DNA of 64,000 bases from Filimonas effusa (GCF_004118675.1 NZ_SDHZ01000002.1:930001-994000); one strand, 5' to 3'; counted from the stretch's first letter, positions 54,758-62,990 are shown. Made by a program: numbers and translations. Notes: generated by a model from the letters alone, not told the origin.

Positions 54758-55600
54758 CTATTTTTTCCCTTGCATGAACCCCCTATTTGTAAGGATTGAC
54801 ATGAGTAGCTTTTTACGTATTTCTATCATTGGCGCATCATGATCGCCTTCTACATTCAGTACGAAAAAATAAGGATGTTTATTTTCTTCTATCCATCCAA
54901 CGATCCATCCCAGCGATCTGCCATTTTCACGAAAACCCAGCCCGGTTTTATAGGCAAGTGTATAATTAGCATTCTTCTCACGGATCATCACCTCTTTCAC
55001 AACATCCTGGGTACTCTTTTTATGGAAAGGTAACTGGTTGAAATACAGTTTTTTCACAAGTCCCATTTGTTCGTCAGCCGTCACCTTCACCGAATTATCG
55101 ATCCAGAACGAATCTACATGCTGGATCACGGGACGGCCATAACGGCGGCCATAGCCAAGACTGTCGAGCCATAACTGCATGGTATCTTTTCCTATGCGGC
55201 GGGCAACCTCCTGGTAATAAGGCAGGGCCGACACTTTAAAGGCTTCCTCCATGGTCAGGTCTTTATTCCAGTCTTTCGCGGTATCGCCACCGGGGAAAAT
55301 ATGCACTTTGCCATCCCAGGGTATTACCATATCCTTTCCGGAAATGGCCCCTGTTTCCAGGCCAATCAGGGAGTTTACTATTTTGAAGGTAGAAGCCGGC
55401 AGGTAGGCCGAGTCTTTGAATCGCGGCAGGTTATATACCAGGAAATTGTTCTGCCCGTTATCGTACAATCCAAAGCTTCCTGTAACCTTGGCACTGTCGA
55501 AATAGGCGCCTATACTATTATCTACTGTAACGTTATTGGGAGTACAGGAAAAAAGATATCCCAGAACTATAAGCCAGGACAATTGAAGAAGCTGTTTCAT
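54758..55600 (-). CDS. Class D (OXA-type) beta-lactamase, lipoprotein form
   Basis: 280 aa. Type II signal peptide with lipobox L-F-S-C19. Active-site motif S70-T-F-K73, then S124-A-L126 in place of the usual S-x-V, Y150-G-R152 in place of Y-G-N, W166, and K218-T-G220 (AYKTGLGF). The fold is OXA-like with family features such as RSLGWIVGWIE. It should hydrolyse beta-lactams in the periplasm as a membrane-bound enzyme, but the altered motifs leave the activity spectrum open. It has its own promoter and starts 29 nt before batB, so batB and batC may be expressed with it. It is probably an intrinsic chromosomal gene; no mobile element is near. Confidence 0.9.
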   Translation of the reverse strand: MKQLLQLSWLIVLGYLFSCTPNNVTVDNSIGAYFDSAKVTGSFGLYDNGQNNFLVYNLPRFKDSAYLPASTFKIVNSLIGLETGAISGKDMVIPWDGKVHIFPGGDTAKDWNKDLTMEEAFKVSALPYYQEVARRIGKDTMQLWLDSLGYGRRYGRPVIQHVDSFWIDNSVKVTADEQMGLVKKLYFNQLPFHKKSTQDVVKEVMIREKNANYTLAYKTGLGFRENGRSLGWIVGWIEENKHPYFFVLNVEGDHDAPMIEIRKKLLMSILTNRGFMQGKK

Positions 55601-55605
55601 GGAGC

Positions 55606-55613
55606 CAAAAGTA
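55606..55613 (-). promoter_or_regulatory. -7 element of the beta-lactamase gene, leaderless type
   Basis: TACTTTTG on the minus strand, exact consensus, ending 5 nt before the ATG at 55600. It lies just beyond the kbl terminator, so the gene is transcribed independently of kbl. Confidence 0.6.
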
Positions 55614-55615
55614 AG

Positions 55616-55648
55616 AAAATAGATGGTAGTGGTACTACCATCTATTTT
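55616..55648. terminator. Intrinsic terminator of kbl
   Basis: Perfect 15-bp stem AAAATAGATGGTAGT (55616-55630) with ACTACCATCTATTTT (55634-55648), 3-nt loop. On the minus strand it is followed by CTTACTTTTGG. It separates kbl from the beta-lactamase. Confidence 0.88.
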
Positions 55649-55656
55649 CCGGCTGG

Positions 55657-56850
55657 CTATTTCAATACACCCAGCGCTTTACCAACTTTGGTAAACGCCG
55701 CGATGGCTTTGTCGAGATGCGCCTGCTCATGTGCAGCGCTAAGCTGAACACGTATACGCGCCTTGTCTTTAGGCACCACAGGGAAAAAGAAGCCAATGAC
55801 ATAAACCCCCTCCTCGAGCAGCTGGGCCGCAAAGTTCTGCGCCACTACTGCATCGTATAACATAATAGGTACAATCGGGTGGTCGCCGGGTTTAATATCG
55901 AAACCGGCAGCCGTCATCTTTTCACGGAAATATTTGGTATTATATTCCAGCTTGTCACGCAGGGTAGTAGCTTTTGACAACATGTCGAGCACCGCAATAG
56001 AAGCCCCCACGATACTTGGCGCTACTGTATTGGAGAACAGGTAAGGCCTTGAACGCTGACGTAACATTTCAATGATCTCCTTTTTACCGCTGGTAAAACC
56101 ACCTGAAGCGCCGCCAAGCGCTTTGCCAAGTGTGCCGGTAATAATATCGATACGCCCCATTACATTCCTGTATTCATGCGTACCGCGACCGGTTTTACCA
56201 AGGAAGCCGGAAGAATGACATTCATCGATCATCACAATAGCATCATATTTATCGGCAAGATCACAGATCTTGTCAAGCTGGGCAATGGTGCCATCCATGC
56301 TGAAAGAACCGTCGGTTACAATGATCCTGCTGCGAAGCTGGCTGGTTTCCTTCAGCTTCTCCTCCAGGTCTTCCATATTGTTATGCTTGTAACGGAAACG
56401 CTGCGCTTTACAAAGGCGAACGCCATCTATAATAGACGCATGGTTCAGTTCATCGCTGATGATGGCATCCTGCTCATTGAAAAGTGGTTCAAAAACACCA
56501 CCGTTGGCGTCAAAGGCAGCTGCATATAAAATAGTATCTTCCGTACCCAGGAACGTAGCAATTTTCTGCTCCAGCTCTTTATGAATATCCTGCGTGCCGC
56601 AGATAAACCGGACACTGCTCATTCCATAACCATGCGTATCAATGGCTTTATGAGCAGCTTCTATTACCGCCGGATGCGAAGAAAGCCCCAGGTAGTTGTT
56701 GGCGCAAAAGTTAAGTACCGTTTTACCATTAACAACAATTTCAGGTCCCTGCTCGCTGGTGATCACCCTTTCTTTCTTAAAAAGTCCGGCCTGCTCTATT
56801 TCCAGCAGTTCCTGTCCTATACGTTTTATAAATTTTTCGTTCATATGCAT
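55657..56850 (-). CDS. kbl: Glycine C-acetyltransferase (2-amino-3-ketobutyrate CoA ligase)
   Basis: 397 aa. PLP enzyme of the alpha-oxoamine synthase family: NFCANNYLGLSSHP, HGYGMSSVRFICGTQDIHKELE, DECHSSGFLGKTGRGT, PLP Lys243 in TGTLGKALGGASGGF. It cleaves 2-amino-3-ketobutyrate with CoA to glycine and acetyl-CoA in threonine breakdown. tdh (threonine dehydrogenase) is not adjacent. ATG codons at 56850 and 56844 are possible starts. An upstream -7 element is clear. Confidence 0.94.
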   Translation of the reverse strand: MHMNEKFIKRIGQELLEIEQAGLFKKERVITSEQGPEIVVNGKTVLNFCANNYLGLSSHPAVIEAAHKAIDTHGYGMSSVRFICGTQDIHKELEQKIATFLGTEDTILYAAAFDANGGVFEPLFNEQDAIISDELNHASIIDGVRLCKAQRFRYKHNNMEDLEEKLKETSQLRSRIIVTDGSFSMDGTIAQLDKICDLADKYDAIVMIDECHSSGFLGKTGRGTHEYRNVMGRIDIITGTLGKALGGASGGFTSGKKEIIEMLRQRSRPYLFSNTVAPSIVGASIAVLDMLSKATTLRDKLEYNTKYFREKMTAAGFDIKPGDHPIVPIMLYDAVVAQNFAAQLLEEGVYVIGFFFPVVPKDKARIRVQLSAAHEQAHLDKAIAAFTKVGKALGVLK

Positions 56851-56865
56851 TATTTAAGGCAAGCG

Positions 56866-56897
56866 CAAAGGTAGGGGAAGCCTCCCTTAACTAACAA
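56866..56897 (-). promoter_or_regulatory. Promoter of kbl
   Basis: On the minus strand TTG (56897-56895), 21 nt, then TACCTTTG (56873-56866), an exact -7 match, 15 nt before the first ATG of kbl. Confidence 0.6.
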
Positions 56898-57081
56898 GCA
56901 TAAGCAGAATAAAAACTTAGGACAAAACAGGGGTACCCTACCCGTGAAAACACGGGTAAAGCCCAGTGAATAAGCACTTTACAGCGTTAATGATTTGTAA
57001 AAAGACGCTAAAAGATTTTTTTCACCTTGACGAGTAACTTTATGACGAGTATATTCGTATTACCTGAAACAGTTCAGATTT

Positions 57082-57354
57082 ATGAAACCACATCATCAAT
57101 CAATTGTAACCTTAGAGAGCAGGGCCTCATCAAACAAACAGGGAAAAACCTTTAAGTCCTCCCCTGTACTTATCTTATCGGCCTGTGCCGCTGTTATCGG
57201 CGGTGTTGGTTATTATGTGCAAAGCAGTTTGCCTGCAGTAGGGGCTTACAAGCCCGCGACACAGCAAACAGCTCCCCAGGTCGACAGACCGGCAGCCGTT
57301 GGGCATATGATCTGGGAATCGGCAACACGACTTATAATATCCGCTCAACAATAG
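57082..57354 (+). CDS. Small hypothetical single-pass membrane protein
   Basis: 90 aa. Polar N-terminus rich in Ser and Lys, one membrane segment (VLILSACAAVIGGVGYYVQ), then a short Gln/Pro/Ala tail. No family is recognised. The stop codon is followed at once by a strong terminator, and a TAACTTTA element lies 40 nt upstream, so it is probably a real gene. Confidence 0.5.
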   Translation: MKPHHQSIVTLESRASSNKQGKTFKSSPVLILSACAAVIGGVGYYVQSSLPAVGAYKPATQQTAPQVDRPAAVGHMIWESATRLIISAQQ

Positions 57355-57382
57355 TCCCCCGCCTTCCGGGGGATTTTTTTTC
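57355..57382 (+). terminator. Intrinsic terminator
   Basis: 7-bp G+C stem TCCCCCG/CGGGGGA with a 5-nt loop and a run of eight T. It starts at the first base after the stop codon of the 90-aa gene. Confidence 0.88.
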
Positions 57383-57391
57383 TCCAATGGT

Positions 57392-57416
57392 GTAACCTTT
57401 ATTTCTTTGCTTCGTA
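57392..57416 (+). promoter_or_regulatory. Candidate ECF-type promoter
   Basis: GTAAC at 57392-57396, then 16 nt, then CGT at 57413-57415. This matches the usual AAC (-35) and CGT (-10) spacing of ECF sigma promoters and lies in front of an ECF sigma gene, so it may be autoregulated. The match is short and could be chance. Confidence 0.35.
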
Positions 57417-57460
57417 TTACATGCAAAGCCTCATTAAACCAGGAGCAAGTATCGCTGTTT

Positions 57461-57946
57461 ATGACTGAACTAGAGTATAACGAATGTGTGAACCTGTATG
57501 CAGACAATGTCTACAGGTTTATCGTTAAGAATATCAGGCATTCGGAAGACGCCCGCGATATTGTGCAAACCGCATTTGAAAAAATGTGGCGCACCCGGGA
57601 AACAGTTGAAACAGAAAAAGCGAAATCCTTCCTGTTTACAGTGGCCTATAACCAAATGATCGACCACCTGCGGAAAACAAAACGCGTATCATTGCAGGAT
57701 TCTTTTACAACCGATACCCGCTCTCTTCATCAACCCGCTCACCGGGCAAAGCAAACATTACATGAAGCCATCAGCCGGCTCAATGAAATGCAACGCAGCC
57801 TGGTAATGCTGAAAGACTATGAAGGCTATACCTATGAAGAGATCGGAAAGATCACCGGCCTCAATGAAAGTCAGGTAAAAGTGTATTTACATCGCGCCCG
57901 CCTGGCATTGAAAAATTATCTGGTAAGTCCTGAAAATGTGTTGTGA
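57461..57946 (+). CDS. ECF-type RNA polymerase sigma factor
   Basis: 161 aa from the ATG at 57461, chosen because earlier codons add no family similarity. Region 2 (YNECVNLYADNVYRFIVKNIRHSEDARDIVQTAFEKMWRTRE) and region 4 (MQRSLVMLKDYEGYTYEEIGKITGLNESQVKVYLHRARLALK) are complete, joined by a short linker; region 3 is missing as in all ECF factors. A cytosolic sigma that redirects polymerase on an envelope or stress signal. It ends 1 nt before the anti-sigma gene, so both are translated together. Confidence 0.92.
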   Translation: MTELEYNECVNLYADNVYRFIVKNIRHSEDARDIVQTAFEKMWRTRETVETEKAKSFLFTVAYNQMIDHLRKTKRVSLQDSFTTDTRSLHQPAHRAKQTLHEAISRLNEMQRSLVMLKDYEGYTYEEIGKITGLNESQVKVYLHRARLALKNYLVSPENVL

Positions 57947-57947
57947 T

Positions 57948-59246
57948 ATGATGTTGAACAGAGATAATTATGAAATGTATTTCCTGCTGTATATCGATAA
58001 CGAGCTGGATGCGGCTCAGCGCGCGGAAGTGGAAAGCTTTATTCAACAGCACCCCGACCTTGCCATAGAGCTCGCAGACCTGCAAAACACATTATTGACA
58101 GAAGATACTCCTTCCGTTTTCCCCGATAAAGCAATGCTTTACCGCCAGGCCGGTAAGGAAACTGACCTCCTGTTATATATCGATAACGAACTGAACACGG
58201 CAGAAAAAACAAACCTGGAAAAAGAACTGCAACTTTCTCCGGCATTGCAACACCAGTTGCAGCAATTGCAACAGGCTGTTCTGCCTCATGAAAATATCGT
58301 CTTTGAACACAAAGAAGATCTTTACCGGTACCAAAGAAGGCGTATTATTCCCATCTCGCCCTTTGTAAGACGTACGCTTACTGCTGCGGCAGTGATGGCA
58401 GCCGTAGCAATAACCGGATGGTGGTTATTCCATAACAGTAATGCAGATGTAGCGCAACCTGGTCAGGCGTTCAATAAACCGTCTGACATCGCCACGCCAT
58501 TTGCTCCGGCGCCAGGGCCAGGGTTACAGGGCAGTAAAAATGCGTCTGAAGCCTCCCAGCCAGCGGCGGCGCAACCTGAAGCAACTGCTTCGGACCGGAA
58601 AGAGCGCGAACAAGGCCGTACTCAAGTACAACAGCCCACTGCTCCCACCGTTGCCGGGGTACACAAGTCTGCCGCAACTGCCACCGGGCAGAAGCCGGCT
58701 TCTGCCGCAACCCCGGCCGCTCCCCTTATAGCCGGCATTGCAGGAAACGACAGAAACAAGCCACAGCCTGCCGGCACACCAACAGTAACAGCAGCGATAG
58801 CTAATACAGGCAACGCTGTATCACAGCCTTCCCGCGCAGCTGTACAGGCCAACATCAAACCGGGGCAGGAAGCTTCGCTCATTGTAACGCCGGCAGCAAC
58901 AGGCGGACAACCAGCAGCTGCAGCAGGTAACCTGATCGCTAAATCAACATCACCCCGCTCAGTTACACCGGGAAACCATGACGCCACAGATAATACAGAA
59001 CTGCCCGAACGGTCGGCAGGCACATTGGCGGCAACACCGCATAACACAACAGCTGCAGGCACACTGGCCGCGATGCCACATAACACAACAGCTACTGGCG
59101 CAACAGTGAAACCAGCTGTTTATACCGAACTCGACGTAACAGAAGAAAATGAACCTCTTTATATAGGAAACCTGGAATTAAATAAAAATAAACTAGCGGG
59201 AATATTCAAACGTGCCGGCCGCCTCTTCGGAAAACAAGGCCGGTAA
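57948..59246 (+). CDS. Anti-sigma factor-like membrane protein with duplicated N-terminal unit
   Basis: 432 aa. Two N-terminal helical units share LLYIDNEL (residues 11-60 and 72-115) and look like duplicated anti-sigma domains without the zinc-binding His/Cys of the HCC type. One membrane helix follows (TLTAAAVMAAVAITGWWLF), so the N-terminus is cytosolic. The long periplasmic part is Ala/Pro/Thr/Gln-rich low complexity with a 13-residue tandem repeat (GTLAATPHNTTAA, GTLAAMPHNTTAT) and a charged C-terminus. The gene follows the sigma gene directly and should sequester that sigma factor. Confidence 0.8.
   Translation: MMLNRDNYEMYFLLYIDNELDAAQRAEVESFIQQHPDLAIELADLQNTLLTEDTPSVFPDKAMLYRQAGKETDLLLYIDNELNTAEKTNLEKELQLSPALQHQLQQLQQAVLPHENIVFEHKEDLYRYQRRRIIPISPFVRRTLTAAAVMAAVAITGWWLFHNSNADVAQPGQAFNKPSDIATPFAPAPGPGLQGSKNASEASQPAAAQPEATASDRKEREQGRTQVQQPTAPTVAGVHKSAATATGQKPASAATPAAPLIAGIAGNDRNKPQPAGTPTVTAAIANTGNAVSQPSRAAVQANIKPGQEASLIVTPAATGGQPAAAAGNLIAKSTSPRSVTPGNHDATDNTELPERSAGTLAATPHNTTAAGTLAAMPHNTTATGATVKPAVYTELDVTEENEPLYIGNLELNKNKLAGIFKRAGRLFGKQGR
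59019..59096 (+). repeat. 39-bp tandem repeat inside the anti-sigma gene
   Basis: Two adjacent 39-bp units (59019-59057 and 59058-59096) differ at several positions but encode nearly the same 13 residues. They lie in the periplasmic low-complexity region and may vary in number between strains. Confidence 0.75.
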
Positions 59247-59282
59247 TACAGAACAAAACCTTTAGAAAAATCAGCACTCATT

Positions 59283-60179
59283 ATGAACAAACTAATTCTA
59301 CTAACCCTGGCGCTATGCGCCGGAGCAGCCGCCTATAGTCAGGAAGACAGCAGCAGGCAATCCACAACCGATACTGTTAAGGCAGGCAACTTTATCATTA
59401 TCAAGAAAAAGAAGACCAACCCGGAAGGCGGGGCCGACAGGTCTACACAGGTAAAGTTCGACGTGAAAAAGCGCTACAGCAACCGCAATAGTAATATCTC
59501 CACCAACTGGTTCATTTTTGACCTGGGATTTGCCAACTGGCGGGATAAGACAGATTATAACGGCCCTGCCTTTACCGGGCAGCGTTCCCCCGATGGCTAT
59601 ATCAGGAATATCCCTTACACCGGCAAATCCGATAACCCGGTGAACAAAAGCAGCTTCAACCTGCGTAATGCAAAATCATCGAACGTAAATATCTGGCTGT
59701 TCATGCAGAAATGGCATATGATTAAAAAGGTGGTGAACCTGAAATACGGCCTGGGACTGGAGATGTATAACTACAGGTTCGATTCGGACATCAGTTTCCG
59801 TAATACGCCACAGCCCTATGCGTTCATGGACTCTGTTTCATTTACAAAGAACAAATTATACGCTGGTTATATCACCGTTCCCCTGTTGCTGAACTTCACC
59901 CCTTCGGGAAGCTCCCGCCGTGGCATCACTTTCAGTGCAGGTGTAAGCGCAGGTTATCTTGTTGGCAGCAGGAACAAACAAATCAGCGCCAACCGTGGCA
60001 AACAAAAGACAAAGGGAAATCTTGAAATGGAGCCCTGGCGTCTTGCGGCAATAGGTGAAATTGGCCTTGGCCCTGTACGGCTGTACGGCAGCTATAGCCT
60101 CAACAGCCTGCAAAAGAAAGCCGAAACAGGCCTCGAACAATATCCTTATGCAGTAGGTGTGAGGTTTAGCACCTTCTAA
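59283..60179 (+). CDS. Outer-membrane beta-barrel protein
   Basis: 298 aa. Signal peptide MNKLILLTLALCAGAAAYSQ, then a short basic region (FIIIKKKKTNPEGG) and regular beta strands with aromatic ends, finishing YPYAVGVRFSTF. This resembles PorT-like/outer-membrane barrel proteins of Bacteroidota. It lies 36 nt after the anti-sigma gene and is the third gene of this operon, so the ECF system may sense or control the outer membrane. Function is unknown. Confidence 0.75.
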   Translation: MNKLILLTLALCAGAAAYSQEDSSRQSTTDTVKAGNFIIIKKKKTNPEGGADRSTQVKFDVKKRYSNRNSNISTNWFIFDLGFANWRDKTDYNGPAFTGQRSPDGYIRNIPYTGKSDNPVNKSSFNLRNAKSSNVNIWLFMQKWHMIKKVVNLKYGLGLEMYNYRFDSDISFRNTPQPYAFMDSVSFTKNKLYAGYITVPLLLNFTPSGSSRRGITFSAGVSAGYLVGSRNKQISANRGKQKTKGNLEMEPWRLAAIGEIGLGPVRLYGSYSLNSLQKKAETGLEQYPYAVGVRFSTF

Positions 60180-60257
60180 TTCCGGTGCTTTAAGCCCTGT
60201 GTTACCATACGGGCTTTAGAAATTACTTTTTTTCTCATGTACATATAGTAACTGAGT

Positions 60258-60285
60258 CGTGCCGGGTCTCCGGCACGTTTTTTAT
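60258..60285 (+). terminator. Intrinsic terminator of the sigma operon
   Basis: Perfect 8-bp stem CGTGCCGG/CCGGCACG, GTCT loop, then TTTTTTATT. Confidence 0.9.
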
Positions 60286-60355
60286 TATAAATGCCAATCA
60301 CAACATAATCCGGGAAGTATTTTTTACGTTCTAACCTCAAACTACCGTATTAAAT

Positions 60356-60877
60356 ATGAAAAATTGGCACAGACTCGCCTTTCTGCTCCTTCTTTTCTTT
60401 GCCTGTACTTCTTTCTTTCACCGCAACTACCTGGCGGGTGGTTATTACATCGTTATCGACAAAAGCGACTACGAACTAAGTGTGTACGATAAGGAAGGAT
60501 GGCTTGTAACCTATCCTGTCGTTTTCGGCAGCAGCGATCAGAGCGACAAACGTTACCAGGGCGACAAACGTACCCCCGAAGGCAGCTTTACCATTGCCAG
60601 CAAACGCCCCCATTCCAAATGGGACCGGATGATGTTACTTAACTACCCCACACCAAATGATATTGCCGTTTTTAACGAACGGAAACGCCAGGGAAGCATT
60701 CCCGCTAACGCCCGCCTGGGCGGCGGCATTGGCATTCACGGCACCTGGCCCAATCAGGATTTTACTGTCGACCATTTTCAGAACTGGACTGAAGGTTGTA
60801 TCAGCATGAAGAACATTCATGTTGAACAACTGTACAAGATCATTGAAGTAGGAACGCAGGTGACTATAAGGAAATAG
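60356..60877 (+). CDS. L,D-transpeptidase (YkuD) family protein
   Basis: 173 aa. N-terminal membrane or signal segment (LAFLLLLFFACTSFF), then the YkuD domain: YYIVIDKSDYELSVYD, KRTPEGSFTIASK, H128 in IGIHGTW and the catalytic C148 in TEGCISMKN. It cross-links peptidoglycan or attaches proteins in the periplasm by an L,D-transpeptidase reaction. Usual length for the catalytic domain only; no peptidoglycan-binding domain. Single gene after the sigma operon terminator. Confidence 0.92.
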   Translation: MKNWHRLAFLLLLFFACTSFFHRNYLAGGYYIVIDKSDYELSVYDKEGWLVTYPVVFGSSDQSDKRYQGDKRTPEGSFTIASKRPHSKWDRMMLLNYPTPNDIAVFNERKRQGSIPANARLGGGIGIHGTWPNQDFTVDHFQNWTEGCISMKNIHVEQLYKIIEVGTQVTIRK

Positions 60878-61133
60878 AAAATGAAGCGCTGTTTACAGCA
60901 ACAGATCCATTAAAGGAATTCCCCGCAAAGTGTGGATCACATATTCGTGATGAATCTTTTTCGTAAGATCCCGCCCGGATGTTTTTTTAGCAAACAGGAA
61001 TTTCAGCAGCCTTTTTAACTGGTATTAAGGATGCTCTTAGGAAGCTTTTGAGAAGCTTTAAGGATGCTTTGTCTAATTTATTTAGCATTACGCGCCAAAG
61101 AATAAAATTGCTAAAAAAAAGCGGCCTGCCCCT

Positions 61134-61215
61134 TTTAAAAAAAGAGGCTGACCATTGCTTTAAGTGTCCCTGTAAAGTTTACACTTTTAAGGGGCACTTC
61201 AGCTTTTGGTCAGCC
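61134..61215 (-). terminator. Elaborate hairpin terminator of serS
   Basis: A stem of nine outer pairs (61146-61154 with 61207-61215), further pairs and an inner stem of nine (61162-61170 with 61191-61199), topped by a small TGTAAA/TTTACA hairpin. On the minus strand it is followed by a U-rich tract (61134-61145). It lies 40 nt after the serS stop codon. The rest of 60878-61254 has no gene; an 11-bp direct repeat TTAAGGATGCT occurs at 61025 and 61058. Confidence 0.75.
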
Positions 61216-61254
61216 GTATTAAAATTATCCTGGTCCACAGCTTTCAAGATAGCC

Positions 61255-62529
61255 TTATCCGATCGTTTCAGAGCGGAAATAAGGCTGGAGCGCCTGGGGA
61301 ATGCGGATAGCGCCATCGGCCTGCTGATGATTTTCGAGCAGGCAGGCCATGATCCTGGGTAATGCCAGGGAACTGCCGTTAAGGGTATGTGCAAGCTGCA
61401 TTTTGCCATTACTGTCTTTGTAACGGCATTTGAGCCTGTTAGCCTGGTAGGTTTCGAAATTACTTACGCTGCTCACTTCCAGCCAGCGCTGCTGCGCGGC
61501 GCTGTATACTTCAAAATCGTAGGTAAGCGCACTGGTAAAGCTCATATCGCCACCACAGAGGCGGAGGATACGATAAGGCAACTCCAGCTTGTTGAGTAAA
61601 GCCTCTACATGTGCTACCATCTGATCAAGCGCCTCATAGCTTTTTTCACGGGCTACCACCTGAACAATTTCTACCTTCTCGAATTGGTGAAGACGGTTAA
61701 GACCACGAACGTCTTTACCATAACTACCTGCTTCCCGACGGAAACAGGGGGAATACGCCGTCATTTTTACCGGAAGCTCTTCCTCTTTCAGGATCACATC
61801 GCGGTAGATATTGGTCAATGGCACCTCAGAAGTAGGGATCAGGTACAGGTTGTCTTCATTCACGAAGTACATCTGTCCTTCTTTGTCGGGCAGCTGGCCG
61901 GTACCATAGGCAGAATCTTCATTTACCACGAAAGGCGGGATATGTTCCACATAACCGGCATCGGTATTGGTATCGAGGAAGAACTGGATAAGAGAACGCT
62001 GTAGTTTTGCGCCTTTGCCTATATATACAGGAAAGCCGCTGCCTGTTATTTTATTACCGAGTTCAAAATCGATGAGATTGTATTTTTTTGCCAGGTCCCA
62101 GTGCGCCAATGCGCCTTCGGGAAGCGATGGCATAGCGCCACCTTCACGTACCACCACATTTTCTTCGGGTGTTTTTCCCGGAGGAACGATATCGGCAGGC
62201 AGATTCGGCAGCTGTACGAGTGTGTCGTGCAGCTCTTTTTCCACTGCCGTCATTTTCTCTTCCAGTGGCTTCAGCTGGGGATTTAACTGGGCTACTTCCG
62301 ACTTCAGGGCTTCAGCTTCTTCTTTTTTACCCTGGCCCATCAGTTTTCCAATATCCTTGGAGGCCGCGTTCACTTTGGCCTTTATTTGATCAAATTCGGC
62401 TTGAATTCTTTTCCTTTCGTCATCCAATGCAATGATCGAATCCACCAGCTCGGGTTGTTTGAAGTACTTCACTGCAAGCTTTTGCTTTACTTCCTCCCTG
62501 CTTTCGCGTAATACGGTCACTTGTAACAT
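61255..62529 (-). CDS. serS: Serine--tRNA ligase
   Basis: 424 aa, normal length. N-terminal coiled-coil tRNA-binding arm (residues 25-105), then the class II catalytic core: FPVYIGKGAKLQRSLIQFFLD, TSEVPLTNIYRDVI, FRREAGSYGKDVRGLNRLHQFEKVEIV and the C-terminal LNGSSLALPRIMACLLENHQ motif 3. It charges tRNA-Ser. Single gene with promoter and terminator visible. Confidence 0.97.
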   Translation of the reverse strand: MLQVTVLRESREEVKQKLAVKYFKQPELVDSIIALDDERKRIQAEFDQIKAKVNAASKDIGKLMGQGKKEEAEALKSEVAQLNPQLKPLEEKMTAVEKELHDTLVQLPNLPADIVPPGKTPEENVVVREGGAMPSLPEGALAHWDLAKKYNLIDFELGNKITGSGFPVYIGKGAKLQRSLIQFFLDTNTDAGYVEHIPPFVVNEDSAYGTGQLPDKEGQMYFVNEDNLYLIPTSEVPLTNIYRDVILKEEELPVKMTAYSPCFRREAGSYGKDVRGLNRLHQFEKVEIVQVVAREKSYEALDQMVAHVEALLNKLELPYRILRLCGGDMSFTSALTYDFEVYSAAQQRWLEVSSVSNFETYQANRLKCRYKDSNGKMQLAHTLNGSSLALPRIMACLLENHQQADGAIRIPQALQPYFRSETIG

Positions 62530-62546
62530 AATCGTTCAGTTTGAGG

Positions 62547-62554
62547 CAAAGATA
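62547..62554 (-). promoter_or_regulatory. -7 element of serS
   Basis: TATCTTTG on the minus strand, exact consensus, 17 nt before the serS ATG at 62529. Confidence 0.6.
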
Positions 62555-62581
62555 ACTGAGTGCGTGAATAATAGGAACAGC

Positions 62582-62589
62582 TAACTTTG
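62582..62589 (+). promoter_or_regulatory. -7 element of the 115-aa gene, leaderless type
   Basis: TAACTTTG, exact consensus, ending 4 nt before the ATG at 62594, so the mRNA should start at or next to the start codon. It is divergent from the serS promoter. Confidence 0.6.
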
Positions 62590-62593
62590 TGTA

Positions 62594-62941
62594 ATGGCAA
62601 TGACATCTGATGATTTACAGCAACGCTGGTGGAACCTGGAAGCCAAACTGGTGGAACGCTTCGGCAAAAAGCCGGACATGGACGCTATCTTATTTCTTAT
62701 AGGCATCCAGGAAACCAACTTTATCTCGAAAAAAATTACAAAGGAACAGAAGCAGGACCTCATGCATGTTGCCGTTTGTACCATACTAAGTGCAGGCGAT
62801 TTTTATGCTCCCGAGGGCAAAGATGAAGACGGCTGGCCTCATTTCCGCCAGCTCAAAGCATTACCCGACCTGTCTCTTCCCGAGCAGGAAAACTTCCTGA
62901 AAGACTATATTTTATTCTATTTCGAACAATCCGGCTTTTAG
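62594..62941 (+). CDS. Conserved hypothetical protein
   Basis: 115 aa, soluble, mostly helical: SDDLQQRWWNLEAKLVERFGKK, DMDAILFLIGIQETNF, TKEQKQDLMHVAVCTILS, ending QENFLKDYILFYFEQSGF. This looks like a small Bacteroidota-conserved family of unknown function often found near housekeeping genes. The next gene is gcvH, 69 nt downstream, but with its own possible promoter. Confidence 0.7.
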   Translation: MAMTSDDLQQRWWNLEAKLVERFGKKPDMDAILFLIGIQETNFISKKITKEQKQDLMHVAVCTILSAGDFYAPEGKDEDGWPHFRQLKALPDLSLPEQENFLKDYILFYFEQSGF

Positions 62942-62982
62942 CCGGTTGGTGGCCGTTACTTGTTGCTTTTATTTTTTTAACC

Positions 62983-62990
62983 AATATTTG
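62983..62990 (+). promoter_or_regulatory. Possible -7 element of gcvH
   Basis: AATATTTG, one mismatch from TAnnTTTG, 20 nt before the gcvH ATG, with a TTG-rich stretch about 20 nt further up. Confidence 0.35.

Noticed and set aside
61048-61362. 104-aa plus-strand frame
   Set aside because: It spans the serS terminator hairpin and the serS 3' end antisense, so it is a shadow.
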